NCBI GenBank assembly: GCA_030248215.1
Contig: JASANG010000111.1
Coordinates: forward strand, 1 to 64,000
Direction of reading: 5' to 3'
DNA length: 64,000 nucleotides
Source: Enoplolaimus lenunculus
Lineage: Eukaryota; Nematoda; Enoplea; Enoplida; Thoracostomopsidae
This document shows positions 1 through 11,970 of the stretch, piece by piece. Within the stretch, counting starts at the first letter, position 1. Every line of letters begins with the position of its first letter. The position numbers and the translations under genes were made by a program. The notes below the pieces were generated by a model. It saw nothing but the letters and a program-made list of their open reading frames with translations. It was not told the DNA's origin and ran no database searches.

Positions 1-479
1 ATCGTAACCGTTGCATCGACGGCGAGCCGGTTCGATTAGTAAAGCTTAATTTTTTATCACTATTCAAAATGTATATATACGAATCGTTAGATTCTCCTTA
101 ACCAGCTTTATTCTGATTTTAAGTACGTGTGTAGGGAATGCAATTCCCGTAACAGCACTACTATCCGCTAAAAACCATAGTACATGATCCTAGTGTAACT
201 TCCATATTAGAGGCATCGACGACTACTTCAAAAATTCAATTTCAAGCAACTGTCGTTGGCTAGAACTCGAAAACTAGAAAGCGTCGATGGTTTGTTATTG
301 TTCAAATGTATCGACGATTGCTCAGAAAATTCATTTTATAGCAACTGTCGTTGCCTACTTCACGAACACAAAAGTTAAACAGCTCTGAATTTTACAAACA
401 ATATACACTTAAAGAGCCAAATCTACTGACAAAAACCGTCAAGAATTTTAGTTCCATATTCTGACACAGATTTCAATAA

Positions 480-655
480 AAAATTTTTTTCGTCAGCTCC
501 AGCTATTTTACTGGTGAAACCACGTAAAATATATTCCAAAAATTTTTTTACACAATAGCGTATCGGATATCCGGATATTTCCAGATATCCGGATACATAT
601 TTCTTCTCTGATACATATCCAAATATTTTTCATATCCGGATATCCGGTGCCAATC
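480..655 (+). repeat. dispersed AT-rich repeat with GGATATCC palindromes
   Basis: Several copies of the self-complementary core GGATATCC lie at 565-650, and the preceding 60 bases (ACTGGTGAAAC, then TATTCCAAA, then ACACAATAGCGT) recur at 2920-2985. The shared order of blocks shows a dispersed repeat family rather than chance. No coding frame is present. The rest of 1-780 is AT-rich DNA in which I see no gene. Confidence 0.55.
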
Positions 656-779
656 TGTAGGTTAAATACATTTTCAAACAGCTTGTATTAAACGTTATTG
701 TTTTTAAGCTACATTTTCAAACAACTGAGCATTCAAAACGACAAATATAACAAAACTACTGAAAATAAAAACTACTGAA

Positions 780-1540
780 AATAATTTTGAACAGTTTGTA
801 GCTTCAATATGAGAAGCGGTTAGAGCGGTGGGCTTGTGGGGGGAGGAGGCGGCAGCCCCCATCATGTTTAGTATTCCTTCAAATCGCCGGGGGCCCCACT
901 AATGTCTTAATTAACGTGAAAGATTGTGGCAGGAGAGGGAGAAAGTTTTTCACTGTGGGGGGAGGGGCGGCAGCCCCTATCCTGTTTAACATCTCATCAA
1001 CTCGCAGGGGGTCCCTCATTTTGTCTTAATATACGTGAAAGATTGTGGTGATAGGAAATTTTTCTATTGTGCGGGAAAACTACAAAAGTGCCCGAATTTT
1101 ATACGTTTTAAACTTTACACTTTTCCCGTTTTCCAAACAAAATTTACTTTCAGAATTTTCATACCAAACAAGGGAAAACCTATACGTTTTAAATTTACCG
1201 CTTTTCCCGTTTTCCAAACAAAACTATGCTTCAGATTTTCTCTATCATTCCAGGGAGGCGCTTAAATTTTCCACTTTTCCTGTTTTTCAAACAAACTTTA
1301 CAATACAGATTTTCCCTAAGAACCAGGGAATTTCCAGGCTTTTGAATTTTCCACTTTTCCCGCCAAAATTATATATACTTGATTTTCCTGCCAAACCAGC
1401 GGAGTTGCTAGCCGTCATAAAGGAGTGGGTGCACTGCACTCCTGGTCATACGTTTTTCACCTTGAAAACGGGAAGCCTTTGTGCAATACATGGGCCGACT
1501 AAACGTATGAATGAGCTTATACTTAAGCCTAAGCAAAAAA
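780..1540 (+). repeat. foldback-family fragment with GC-rich direct repeats and a minisatellite
   Basis: Two GC-rich direct repeats of about 120 bp (starting near 834 and 955, each with GGGGGGAGG and GGCAGCCCC) are followed by a minisatellite at about 1085-1400. Its unit of about 70-75 bp contains CTTTTCCCGTTTTCCAAAC. The same subrepeats and the end motif CTAGCCGTCAT occur in the foldback element at 62929-64000, so this is a single arm of that family. The open frames across it are by-products of the repeat period and are not genes. Confidence 0.65.
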
Positions 1541-2274
1541 ATTAGGCTGAAGCTTTAGGTTACACTACAAAATTATACATTAAAATGGGAAATAGCAAAA
1601 AATGCGTCAGATTTTATATCCAAGATTAAGATTTATGTTTTAACCACATGCCCAGCGAGTGATGTATCATCGACGCAATGTAAATAAACCTACGCTAACT
1701 CATTCAAGCATTAATCCTTTGGATCCGCTATTACCCGGCTTCTCACTATACCGAAATAGACAAAGCTTAAATTTTAAACCATTTTTTGCTTGGGCTTAAG
1801 CTAAGCTTTGTTTTAGACTTGCGTCTATTACTCTGAGGAGGCTTAAACTTAGGAATATGCTTTGTTGTTACACTGGTAAAGTAAGATTGGTCCAAATCTT
1901 CAAGACCCGCCCTAGTTTTAATATATGGGAACATAATGCAGATTTGGCACCTCATCATATCCCCTGATAATTTCAATTAAATTTAAATTTTTTAAGACTT
2001 TAATATATACTTTCACTTTTTGTGATCTTATGGATTACTGCGGAACCTTGTGATCTAATGGACCACTGCGGAACCGAAAATATACCTATTTTCAAAAGAA
2101 ATCTTTGTTTTTTCATGTATACCTATTATTGTGTAAAAGCGATGCACTAAGTTGAATTGCGTCATTTTTGCGTTTGATGACTGGTTTAGCGCACCTAATT
2201 GACTATTAATTTCATGACGCAAATGTAGGAGGAAACTTTTCAGCAACAACGAAACTTTTTGAATCAATTTTGTG
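1541..2274. other. intergenic, no feature seen
   Basis: AT-rich DNA with short open frames on both strands but no splice-bounded exon, recognisable domain or repeat that I could support. Confidence 0.5.
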
Positions 2275-2390
2275 CTTCTTCTCTGTCCGGGGAAGGCTGC
2301 GGCTTCCTTGAGCCATCCGCATTTTGAACACTAAGCAGGATGGGAATGTCGCCCCCAACCCCACACTATTAAGCTGTTCATAATATTCAG
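2275..2390 (+). repeat. fragment of the foldback family
   Basis: The string ACTAAGCAGGATGGG beside CCGCCCCC-like bases also occurs at 55299-55315 and 63400-63420, and in related form at 834-1010. It is a short dispersed remnant with no coding content. Confidence 0.45.
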
Positions 2391-3049
2391 ACAGCTAGAA
2401 TCGCTTTTAAAGTATTGGAATGTTTTGGTGCATAAGAATTCGCTTAGCATGGGGTTTGAATTCAAAAGCTATGAGCTCATGGGTTCTGTCATGGAAAACT
2501 CAAATGTACCCTTCACAGAATGCCACATTTGCAAGCTAGCCTTTTACTAACTACCATCATACTCAGTTAGGCTTGGCGTCTTATTAAATCAAGAGCGGGC
2601 AGAATGTAAAATAACGCCCAGTATGTAATCTCGCGACGAGACTTGGCATATGTATGTATAAGATTTTGTTTCTTGCAAAGGTAATAAATTTAGTATGCGA
2701 CGGTGCGTATTAGATGCAAATTTTCCACTGCGTTAATTTTGGGAAAATTTAAAAATACGAAGTCATATTCCGATAAATATCAAGCGAAACTGAAGTTCTT
2801 TAGTTTTGGCATGTTTTACGAAATCAAAAGTTTAATTCATCATGGAATTATGCTGGAATATGGTTCAATATTTTACCTCATGTTTGAATACAGAACTTCT
2901 ATTCGTGAGCTCCAGTTACTTTAATGGTGAAACAATGCAAGTTATTCCAAAGAATTACTTACACAACAGCATTTCGGATGTCCGGCGGATATCCGGACAC
3001 ATATCCGGTGCTAGGAATATGTTTATACTACCGTTACGGCCCTGCTCTC

Positions 3050-3388
3050 GAGTGTAAATTGGATATCAATTTCTGGTAAAAAAATCGTCCGTTTCTGTTA
3101 TAGAAATAACCTATTGTTATTTTTACGTTCAAAATTAGTTCTAAATCACGTATATATTTGGCAGTTTTTCATTACAGATATGCTGCAATTGTTCGGACTG
3201 AAACAAAAATTACGAACTTCATCCAAAATCTGAAAAATTTCGATGCATCCGTTATTTTTCCTTAAAGTTTTAGAAAGCCCGGTGAACTTTTGCACGCCTC
3301 TATTGTGTAGCAGAAAATTAAAACATCTTTGAAACTTTTAAACCTCAATATCCGTTTCCGTTATTTTAATCACAGTCTGTTTACACTC
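3050..3388 (+). mobile_element. MITE, family A (TIR GTGTAAnCGGATA)
   Basis: The segment aligns along its length with 54048-54401 and, in the other orientation, with 23108-23370. Shared blocks include AAATCACGTATATA, CATTACAG and TCAATATCCGTTT. The ends are inverted (GTGTAAATTGGATATC at the left; TTTACACTC at the right, the reverse of GAGTGTAAA). There is no transposase. The bases just before it (2905-3010) belong to the palindromic repeat also seen at 480-655. Confidence 0.6.
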
Positions 3389-4566
3389 TACCCTGCGCCA
3401 TATATTGGCCGGGGAATATATTATGAAAAATACACCGGCTTGATCGCCGATTTCGGTTTGTCCATTTACCGTCGCACCCTGATACACATTGTAGCCATCT
3501 AATTTTGCGTCACCTCCCAACTGACAATACTGTTGCCATTGGTTCAGGTATTTTTCACCGCCTAGTTGTCCTTCGACGTAATGCTTTTATTTGTCGCCAA
3601 AATTTGTATTTTCCTGAACCACAAAAATCTAAACTACAGCTAAGTACGTCTAAAACTGTCGTGCGTAGCATTCATTAAATCACAACAGAAATTGTAGAAA
3701 CTCTGATTTTCTGCCGGAGCCTGTAGAGGCATATATACCTCTGGTTGTACGCAGGTGGCAGCAGCAAATGTCCAACTCGCACATAACGTATAGGACCAAT
3801 TGTGAACTTCTCTGCAAACTGTTGATATATAGCACAAGCGTTGGCAAATGTTAGTAACACTTGGGACCCTGTCCAATAGGAGACTGAGGGACGTTTAGAG
3901 ACTGAAAGGCTCAAGTTTAGTTTAGTATTGAAATAGGCTTATATATGTTTATGCTTACTGTTAGTTTTATGCTTAATGATTAGGCTCTTATACTCGGCAC
4001 GCGGACACAAGTATCAGAGAACGGACACTAAACCTGAACGAGTACATTTTACTGTAAACAAATTACACAAAGCATGTAATATACCAATATCCCATTTAGT
4101 ATATAAGCTTGGCTCTCCCATTTTGCACAACATACAAAATCAACAAATAATGCATTATAAAATCCGAAAAAAACACCGTGTTCGCAAATTTCTATTTTTG
4201 ATGACGCCACAACCCAAATATAGTTTCTTTGCTTTTTGAAAAACAAGTTTCATACGAAATCCAAGAATCTACTTATATAGAAGACAGCAATATATATCAG
4301 GGTGTAAAACGGATATAAATAGTATATATTAGGTTCCGATGACGACTGGCTGTGATTTTTCGGTTATGAGTTTTCAAAAGACAGCATATAATTAAAGCTG
4401 GAATGTCCCATATACTTACGTATTTTGGGAAATATTCCAGCATTATTTTTTGCAATCTTTTTGTGTGCAAAGAAAAATTGCATGCTGATTGTTACGGGTT
4501 CAGTAACTTTTGCGCATTGCGCAAAGCCGGCTGACTAGTATATGTAGAATACAGCAGTATATATCA
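3389..4566. other. intergenic, no gene supported
   Basis: Two overlapping cysteine-containing frames on the minus strand (about 3640-3914) and a frame at 3338-3520 look faintly protein-like, but they have no matching splice sites and no family resemblance. I see no supported feature here. Confidence 0.4.
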
Positions 4567-5347
4567 AGGTTCCAATCGATAGAACATTTTATCAGAAGCG
4601 GAACTGAAATCAAATTTTTTTGTCCGAACCGGAATTTACATTATAGTAAATTCTATTAAGTAAAGTGTGTGACTTTCTACTTTTGTTGCAGTATGCAGAG
4701 GCAGATCTAAGTATTTCTGACGAGGACACTGGCAATTTTATCACAAAAATTCTTGGAGAAAAATTGCATTTTTTATAAAAAATTTTTCCGAGGAGAAAAA
4801 AATGTAAGGCAGAAACCTTATCATTTTACAATTTTTGACAAGGGGCGTACGACCCCCGCCCGCTCTGGATACGCTAGTGGCAATGTGCCTGTATCTATAT
4901 ATTGTTCACAGATTCGGTATAAATTGCTTGTTATATCACACTGTCTTAGCGATTTAAAAACTTATGATTTGCCAATTCTATCTGGTCATCATTTTAAATG
5001 CATTCAAGCATTTTTAGCATTTCAAATGTTTAAATATTAAGTCGTATTAAACCATAAATAACAAGACCCACATTTTTTAAAATTACCAATTCTATAGAGT
5101 GCCGTTGTCATTACCGTAAGGATACTGTTGAACCACATATCGAGCTATGTTTGAAAATGTGTGGGCTAACATCACTGTTTGCCACCCTGTAACAGAATTT
5201 TAAGATTATGTTATTCGTTTATAAATGATAAAACCTTATGTTTTCAATTGCAGTCACATAAAAACTCATAACAACAGAAACATCGGAATTCTATTGCAAA
5301 TGTTATCGGAATTTAAGCCGGAATCAGAGTTCCGTTGGAACCCAAGC
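4567..5347 (+). mobile_element. hAT-like MITE, family B (diverged copy)
   Basis: Begins AGGTTCCAATCG and ends GTTGGAACCC, which are inverted ends. The interior matches the better-preserved copy at 46266-46948 (shared order: TTCTATTAA-AAGTAAAGTGT, TTGTTGCAGTA, ATAAATTGCTTGT, ACCATAAATAACA, TTTTCAATTGCAGTCACAT). Short TATATAT runs flank both ends and may be a target duplication, but they lie in AT-rich DNA. No protein is encoded. Confidence 0.6.
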
Positions 5348-5349
5348 TA

Positions 5350-7912
5350 TATATAATATATGCCGGAACCGGAATTTGAAAAAATCACCGGAACCGGCAA
5401 GCGAAAATGTGTGCCCCCTAAAATTGATTTTAATTTTCTTGCTTGCTGCATTATTAGTGATATATCCTTAGCTGAAAATAGGTATTGATTTAATCTGGTG
5501 TATTTTAGATTTTCCTTGCCCACTACTAAAGCGAAACCTACCTTCGATGGTTTATTTTCGGTGATCGTCAATTTTTATACACTAGTAAACTAATTAAATC
5601 TGTTTCATTGTTATCGTCACTGTTAAACAAGTGGTTTTCAAAAGGCTTCGTAACGATTAGCAAACTTAATGCGTCATCCATTTTAATGTGTGCCCGCCGT
5701 GTGGAAAATTGACGCAACCATTTCCAAGTACGGTTTTGAAAAACGCTTCAAAAAGGAAATGGAATTTCAAAACTGTTTCAATTTCCCACAGCTATCGATT
5801 TTTCAAACTCAAGTAGTTAATTGATAGCATTATTTGATCTTCAATTTACCACTAGCGCTTTTTTAAACAAGGGCAATGGGAAATTGCGCCATTTTCCAAA
5901 TTCAATTTCCGCTTTGCCTTGACACTTCAATTACCAAAGTGGAAATTGAAAGAGAAGCATAACGTTTAGCAATTAAATGATATTGTCCCTCTTATCGAAA
6001 ATTGAATTTACAGTTTACAACTTCACTTGTGATATTGTCCCCAAAAAGGATGAAATTTTACAACTCAAAGTTCAAATAGAAGGTTAGGATGAGAGTTTCT
6101 AGAAATGATGTTTGATGGGCCACCCAAGTCGCAAGGTTGAAGTTGTGCGATTGAAATTTTGAATATCTTGACGTTAGTGGTCATTCGACGCTTGGGGTCA
6201 AGTTTCTTGTGCTACCAGTTTTACTGAGGTTGGGTTTAAAATTGGAACAGCAATTTTTTTGCGCGCACTGGAGTTACTTTTTATGGAGTACGACGGTATA
6301 TTGATTCAAGGATTGGTGATTACAATTGGTATCCCCCGCAAACTGAAACCGCATATAGTCACGTTGAACTTACTATGTCCGAACGTGTCTACGATCTAAT
6401 TAAGAATATAGACGAAACGAGCGAAGATTTATGAGTGTTAATAGTTTTGCATAATTTAGCAAAAATTATCTGTTTAGTTCGTTTCGATTGACTTCTGTCA
6501 CTTTTTCAAAAAATCAACATAAAACCAAACCACTTAACAACATATTGCAGATATTGGCTAAAATTAACTAATTAGCCATCATTTTTACTACCTAATTTCA
6601 CCCCACCTGCGGCTCCGGCTCCGGTATTTTTCACCTCCGGTTGCACCCTACTACGTAAATGTATACCAGACAGACTTCACAGGCGTTTACAGAACTAAGA
6701 ACCATGATCGAGAATTGTGCTCAATTACTTCAGACATCACGCCCCCTAAACGTCAGCCACTTTTTCCTATACTTAGTGCTTCTTAGGCTAAGATTTAGAC
6801 TTAGGGCTACGGTTACCGCCCCTGGATTGTTTTTTCCGGAAAAAATTATGACCGGAAAAAATGAAAAAACACATTCCTTGTCTGAGTGATCGGTTATCCC
6901 ACCCTTGGCCGGCGTTTGCCCAAAAATGCTAGCATTTTGAAGCTTTTTGCATATTTGAGCTTCTGTTTTGGCGTGGAATAATAGGAGGCCATTAGAGGTC
7001 GAAGCTAGAAAAAGTTTTGCATCAGCTTTTTTGGCCGGCTCCACTGTGGACGAAACCTGGTGAGCGAACCGAAACAGATGTATATGTAGTTTTGCATTAA
7101 ATCTCGTGGCAAAGCTTCAATTCTGAAGTCCATTTACAAATGCTGCAATTTTCGCTCTTTTCGGACGTATAATGTGTCCTGGTGAACATATACACATGGT
7201 CACTACAATCCTGTACAGCCCTGTTCTATACATTGGCCAAAATTATAGACAGCATTAAAAGAATTGCGTGTTTGTAACAAATATTCCTATCTGGTGCATA
7301 AATCTTTCTTTCACTTCCGACGTCGAAAACGCCTGCCGTCATAGTTGAAAGCGAATTATTGCACCGATTAGTTCAAAGGTCGTGTACCTACCGCAGTGTT
7401 TCCGCTTTTATGATTTTTTCAATTTCCCACTGCCCTGCTGATTTTCAACTACCGTGAGGGAAATTGAAACTGAAATTTGGGTGCCCATTTCCCACTGCAG
7501 TTTTGGTGACTTTTCAATTTCCTTTTTGACAGCAAATTTAGCTTATCAATTTCCTATTTAAGTTTTAAAAATGTCTCAATTTCCTACTGCTGTCCTATTT
7601 AAATTCCCTATTGGGAAATCGACACTCAAAATATCATTTCGATTTACTAGTACGGTTTGCAAATTGTCTCAATTTCCCACAAGACCAATTTTTTCAAATT
7701 AAATTTCCTTCTTGAAGCGTTTTTCAAAACCGTACTTGGAAATGGTTGCGTCAATTTTCCACACGGCGGGCACACGATAAAATGGATGACGCATAAAAAA
7801 CAACCAAAATTTAATACGACCGAAATTTTTAATTCCGATAAAAATTTACCGGAACGGAAGCCGAAAAAATGCCAGAACCGGAACCGCAATTCCGGCCGCA
7901 CCCTGATTCTAC
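5350..7912. mobile_element. candidate 2-kb inverted-repeat element, no transposase
   Basis: 5671-5760 and 7702-7792 are inverted copies of each other (GCGTCATCCATTTTA at the left, TAAAATGGATGACGC at the right). Both then run inward through lower-grade matching AATTTCCCA-rich DNA. The outer flanks carry CCGGAACCGGAATT-type blocks, and the right side ends GGCCGCACCCTG, like the hAT-type MITE ends elsewhere in the window. I found no transposase between the arms. At 6889-7050 a partial copy of the TIR of the 8021-8442 element is embedded (GGTTATCCCACCCTTGG). Confidence 0.4.
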
Positions 7913-8020
7913 TAAACATTCCCTTCTGCCTTTTAAATATGGTAGTTCTACACATCAAAAGAGATTTTTACTACCATACTATCCAACTTGAGAACATCGG
8001 CACTTTTTACAGGTAGTTTC

Positions 8021-8442
8021 GGTTATCCCCCCAGCCCGCGTTTGCCCAAAAATGGTCGGGGCCAAATTTGTATTTTTGAAAAATTCGATTTTTAAGGCCC
8101 AAGATACCCCTTTGAACCAAAAAAAATTTTGTCAAAAAGTTTGACAAATTATATATCACTCGATGCAGGTTGCAGAGCTGAGTCCAATAGTGTTAAATTT
8201 TTTGTAATCAGACAATTGGTTAACCAATTATGGTGGTCAAATAACTGGACTCAGCTCCGCAACCTGCATCAAATGGTATATAATTTGTTAAACTTTTGGA
8301 CAAAAAAATTTGTGGGTCGCAGAAGTTTTCAAAAATTCAAGTTTAGGTGTGAAATGGTCAGTGCGAATCATGAGAAGCTTAAATATGCAAAAAATTTCAA
8401 AATCCGACAACTTTTGGGCAAACGCGGGCTGGGGGGATAACC
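8021..8442. mobile_element. foldback MITE with 30-bp terminal inverted repeats
   Basis: Left end GGTTATCCCCCCAGCCCGCG followed by TTTGCCCAAAA is matched exactly in reverse at 8412-8442 (TTTTGGGCAAA, then CGCGGGCTGGGGGGATAACC). A second inner inverted pair (GATGCAGGTTGC at 8162 and GCAACCTGCATC at 8261) makes the whole element able to fold back. No protein is encoded. The near-perfect outer repeat suggests a fairly recent insertion. Confidence 0.8.
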
Positions 8443-10258
8443 GGAAAGACCCCTTTCTACCTATCAACTTTATTCAACAATCGTTGATAGCGTTTGACCC
8501 ACACAAATTCCGAATCGTGTTTGCACGTTCAATGTTTAAATTCTGCGCTCGATAAAATCACTTTTACGACTAGTTTCGTTATGCACATTTTAAAACCATG
8601 TAACCCACTTACCCATTCTACTTATTAGACGACCATCACCGCTTTTATTATGCCGTTAATTATCAACTGTTTAAAACTATCCATATATCATTTTACAAAT
8701 ACTCAAAATACTTAAGCTAATACAGGTTTCTAAGCTATATCAATGCTTACAAAACCATACCACCAGCCTTGAACAAGTTTTAACGACATCACTCTGCATT
8801 TGTAGACAATGTAAACCGTTAAAGCCAATAATTATATACGACAAAATCCTCACAAAGTACACCTCAGTGAGCCTCAGCCATGAATGTTTCGATAACAACA
8901 AACAAAAATACTAAACGAGGCGCGAGAGTTATGTCTAGTCTTTAGCTGAAAACCGCCATAACTATATATATACACCACAACAATAACGCATGACTACCAA
9001 TTAACGATACGCCTTAAATCAAGCATATAGCACAAAACATGTTATCTAGCCAGATTTGTGAAAAATATGGCTAATTTACACAACCACTTTACAACCTAAA
9101 TTTAAAAATTTGGCCCCTTCGGCGCACCTGGACAGTCTTTTAATATCGAAAAAAAATTAGCATAAAAAGCGCTTCCTCCCACCGGAAAATCGAGCATTCG
9201 CCAGTGATGGTATGACTTCGTAAAAATTTAGTACATAAACGCCCTCGTATACAAGGGCGTAACCAGAAGGGTTTCGCGGACAACCCCTTTCCTCTGGTAT
9301 TTCAGGAACGTTCCAGTTGGCAACACAACCAATCCTCTTGGAATTTTTTGATTTTGCCCAGCGGGTTCAAAATAATTTTTCAGTAGGCAACGTAACAAAT
9401 CCATTTTTGCAATATTTATAAAACCGAACAGATTCCTTTCCAAAAATTTCATTATGTTCCTGACCATTCATTTCTACACCAAATCGTTTGTGCATCAAAA
9501 TTGCAAGTTATACGATCACAACGTCGTACAGTACTTTCCCAGGCTTTAGAATATTCTAGAGTCCAGAAAAATATATTGCACCCTACAAGCACTCGTAAAC
9601 AACTTTCAATGTGATTGCACTTTCCAGACATCAAATCTAGCTACGCATCTGGACATTAATTTTGGCTAAGCTGAGTCAAGTAAAATTACATGGTAAAATG
9701 ATCAGTTTCCTTGTATTTTAGCGTAACACAGAAATGCATAATATTGCATGAAATGCATACTATATATACAACATAAAAAAACAACTATTCGATAAACTAC
9801 TGAGAAGCACAATATAATTCCTGTGGAAACAGCTATTTGCCCCAGTTGGCAACTGACACGTCCCAAACAACAATATAGTTGTTCTTGTAACGGACCAACT
9901 ATGTCTAAACACCTCGAAGTCTTTTTCAACGGATATATAGTTGTTCCAGACAGCCCACACAACTACTCAGATTCAAACGGATTGTGATTGGACGCTCCAA
10001 ACAACTACTGGAATTCAAATTGGCTTTGATTGGTTGTTGTTCGTTGACTTTGTTCGAAATAACTAAGTTTTCAAATAATTCATTGATTTCATCATATTTG
10101 TTAAGCATATGGTAAACCATAGAAATTTTTTGCAAAAAAATAAGCTCCCCTACCTTACATTTCTTACTTTTTTGCTGTTCGTGCAATTCTGATTAGATCT
10201 GTATTGTCTGCTGTTAGTCAACTTGGAAAATTTTGTATGCGGCAATATTTGTGCCCAC
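8443..10258. other. intergenic, no gene seen
   Basis: AT-rich DNA. 9840-10030 has several ACAACTA/TAGTTGTT inverted words and resembles, loosely and in reverse, 14560-14730. This could be an old repeat, but I cannot define its ends. Confidence 0.4.
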
Positions 10259-10490
10259 TGTCAGAACTGCACGGTCGGGACGACCCCTTTCCTCGAAGTA
10301 CTGTGAATATACATGATTTTCCTCTTAATTCTACGAAAGATATGGCCACGCCGGGAATCGAACCTCGGACCTCTCGCTCGCAAGTCAAGCGCGCTACCCA
10401 TTACACCACGCGGCCGATATCCTAATTTCCTCTGGTGGTATATGCACAAGTATGTAATGTGTTAACATTACACACTCTGCACATACACAA
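10259..10490 (-). mobile_element. tRNA-derived SINE, copy 1
   Basis: Read on the minus strand, 10414-10338 looks like a tRNA. There is a 7-bp acceptor stem (GGCCGCG with CGTGGCC, one wobble), an A-box-like GTGGTGTAATGGGTAGCG, and a B-box GAGGTTCGATTCCC. The T-stem does not pair properly, so a working tRNA is unlikely. The same head plus non-tRNA body (ending GTCAGAACTG on the plus strand) recurs at 28070-28291, which defines a dispersed SINE family transcribed by RNA polymerase III. Confidence 0.7.
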
Positions 10491-10523
10491 ACCGCGTATT
10501 ACCCACATTCCCCCTTCTTTTAG

Positions 10524-10769
10524 GCGGTCGCCCCGGACCGCGAATCCAAACTTCTCCGAATCCATGAGCCTGCAATTTACAGCGCCCATCTCGGTGGGAC
10601 GTCGGAGAATGTACGGCAGGCGATGCGAGAAAGCCGTCAAGTGGAACGACAGCGGCAGCAGCAACGGGCGTCGCGATCGGTGGCGCGCGATAACCAGTGG
10701 GTGACGCAGGAGGAATTGGACGCCTATTATGCGGACGTCCCTCGCGAACTGCGTCGAAGTCATTTTTAA
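10524..10769 (+). CDS. GC-rich orphan terminal exon, unknown product
   Basis: The acceptor-like tract CTTCTTTTAG ends at 10523. From there a frame of 81 codons stays open to a TAA at 10767-10769. Its composition is near 60% GC, far above the AT-rich surroundings, with strong third-position G/C. The peptide is charged and glutamine/arginine-rich in the middle (VERQRQQQRASRS) and ends QEELDAYYADVPRELRRSHF. There is no start codon near the beginning, so it would be a 3' exon or a retrocopied tail. I recognise no family and found no upstream partner exon. It sits 34 bases after a SINE, so it could equally be the coding end of an unrecognised mobile element. Confidence 0.4.
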   Translation, partial: AVAPDRESKLLRIHEPAIYSAHLGGTSENVRQAMRESRQVERQRQQQRASRSVARDNQWVTQEELDAYYADVPRELRRSHF

Positions 10770-11970
10770 AGGACTGGTAACGAACTGTTGAATATTAAGC
10801 GGGGTGCTGGGGGTTGTACTGGTACGCCGGGTCGTTGGAACGGAATCTTGTGGAGTGACTCTATCTGGGCTGTTATGGGGTTGTTAATGTGGTAATGGTC
10901 GTCGGGGGTAATGTTAAACGGGTGCTGGGGGCGCTGGTACGCGATGTAATTTGTCGGACTGTGGGACGCATTGGCAATTTGTCGTGGGTCGTTAGTGGTT
11001 TGTTATTGTTATTCGGCGGAAAAAGACAAAAACTTTAAAAATAAATAAAAACAAATAAAAGAAAGAAAATGAAATAAAAATTGTTGTTTGTTATTGTTAT
11101 TAATTGTTGTGTGGATTTACGCTTTTTAGCGACGGCAAAAAAGGCAGTAAATAGGGCCATAAAATTTTGTTCGATGCCAGGGTCGGCATCTGTGCCGAAG
11201 GGGGGATGTAGGTGGCTATGCCACACTTAAACCTATTTCAAACTAAAAACTAAAACTATAAAATAAAACCTTATATCAAAACCACACCTTAAGGGAGTCC
11301 CTGGCTCCACCTAGTCTCTCTTAGAACTTAAGTTAGGCTTAGGCGTTGCCACAAGGCGTAAAAACTGGTAAATCTATGTTATGGCGGCTGTGCCCGCAAT
11401 GTAAACTTACCTGGGCCCTGCGTGGCCATTCAGTACTCGTTGAATATAGTTGCATTGATGTTTGGCCTATTTTGCGGATAAGGACATAGCTAGGCTATGT
11501 CAGCACCAATATGGTGCTTTGTCATATGTGTGTCTCGGGCTTGTTGTTGTTGTTGTTGAAGGTACCGGATGTGTGGCTCTGGACCTCAACCGCATTGCGG
11601 ACACCCAATTGTGGGTGTCGGCAAAAATGCAAATGAGGTCGAGATGCCGAAAAGGGTAGCCAGAACCGGAATCAGTCTTGACTTGGAAGCTGGTGAAATT
11701 GGTGACTCGAATTTACTATAATTTTTGCGCGTGTATTTGTATAAGTTTCTTGGTTTGACAGTCTCAGGCGGTGAAGCGGAAGTATTGGTAAGTAAGGTTG
11801 AATTCAACTCGGTTAAGTATAGTCACGGTGGCATAGGATGTGAAGGAAATTACGGTGTTTCGGAATTAATTGGCGTTGCGCAGGGCGCAGGATTTACCCA
11901 GTATTGGATACTGGTGTTATGTGTTAACAGGGAACTTGGGGTATTAAAGGAAACCTGGGGAAAAGTAGTC
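10770..11970 (+). other. strand-asymmetric G/T-rich block, no gene seen
   Basis: 10780-11030 is strikingly poor in C and rich in G and T on the plus strand (GGGGTGCTGGGGGTTG occurs). It is followed by an A-rich tract with several AATAAA words at 11038-11090. The skew partly continues to 12300. No coding frame, tRNA or known repeat was recognised. It may form one unit with the orphan exon and the hairpin array. Confidence 0.4.

Noticed and set aside
1035-1545. 166-codon plus-strand frame
   Set aside because: Its periodic FPVFQTKF-type peptide is the translation of the 70-75 bp minisatellite.
3338-3914. Minus-strand cysteine-containing frames
   Set aside because: Two frames overlap, neither has credible splice sites or a known domain, and no continuous exon chain can be built.
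10338-10414. tRNA gene on the minus strand
   Set aside because: The acceptor stem pairs, but the T-stem and anticodon stem do not, and the flanking sequence is shared with a second copy at 28 kb, so it is a SINE head.
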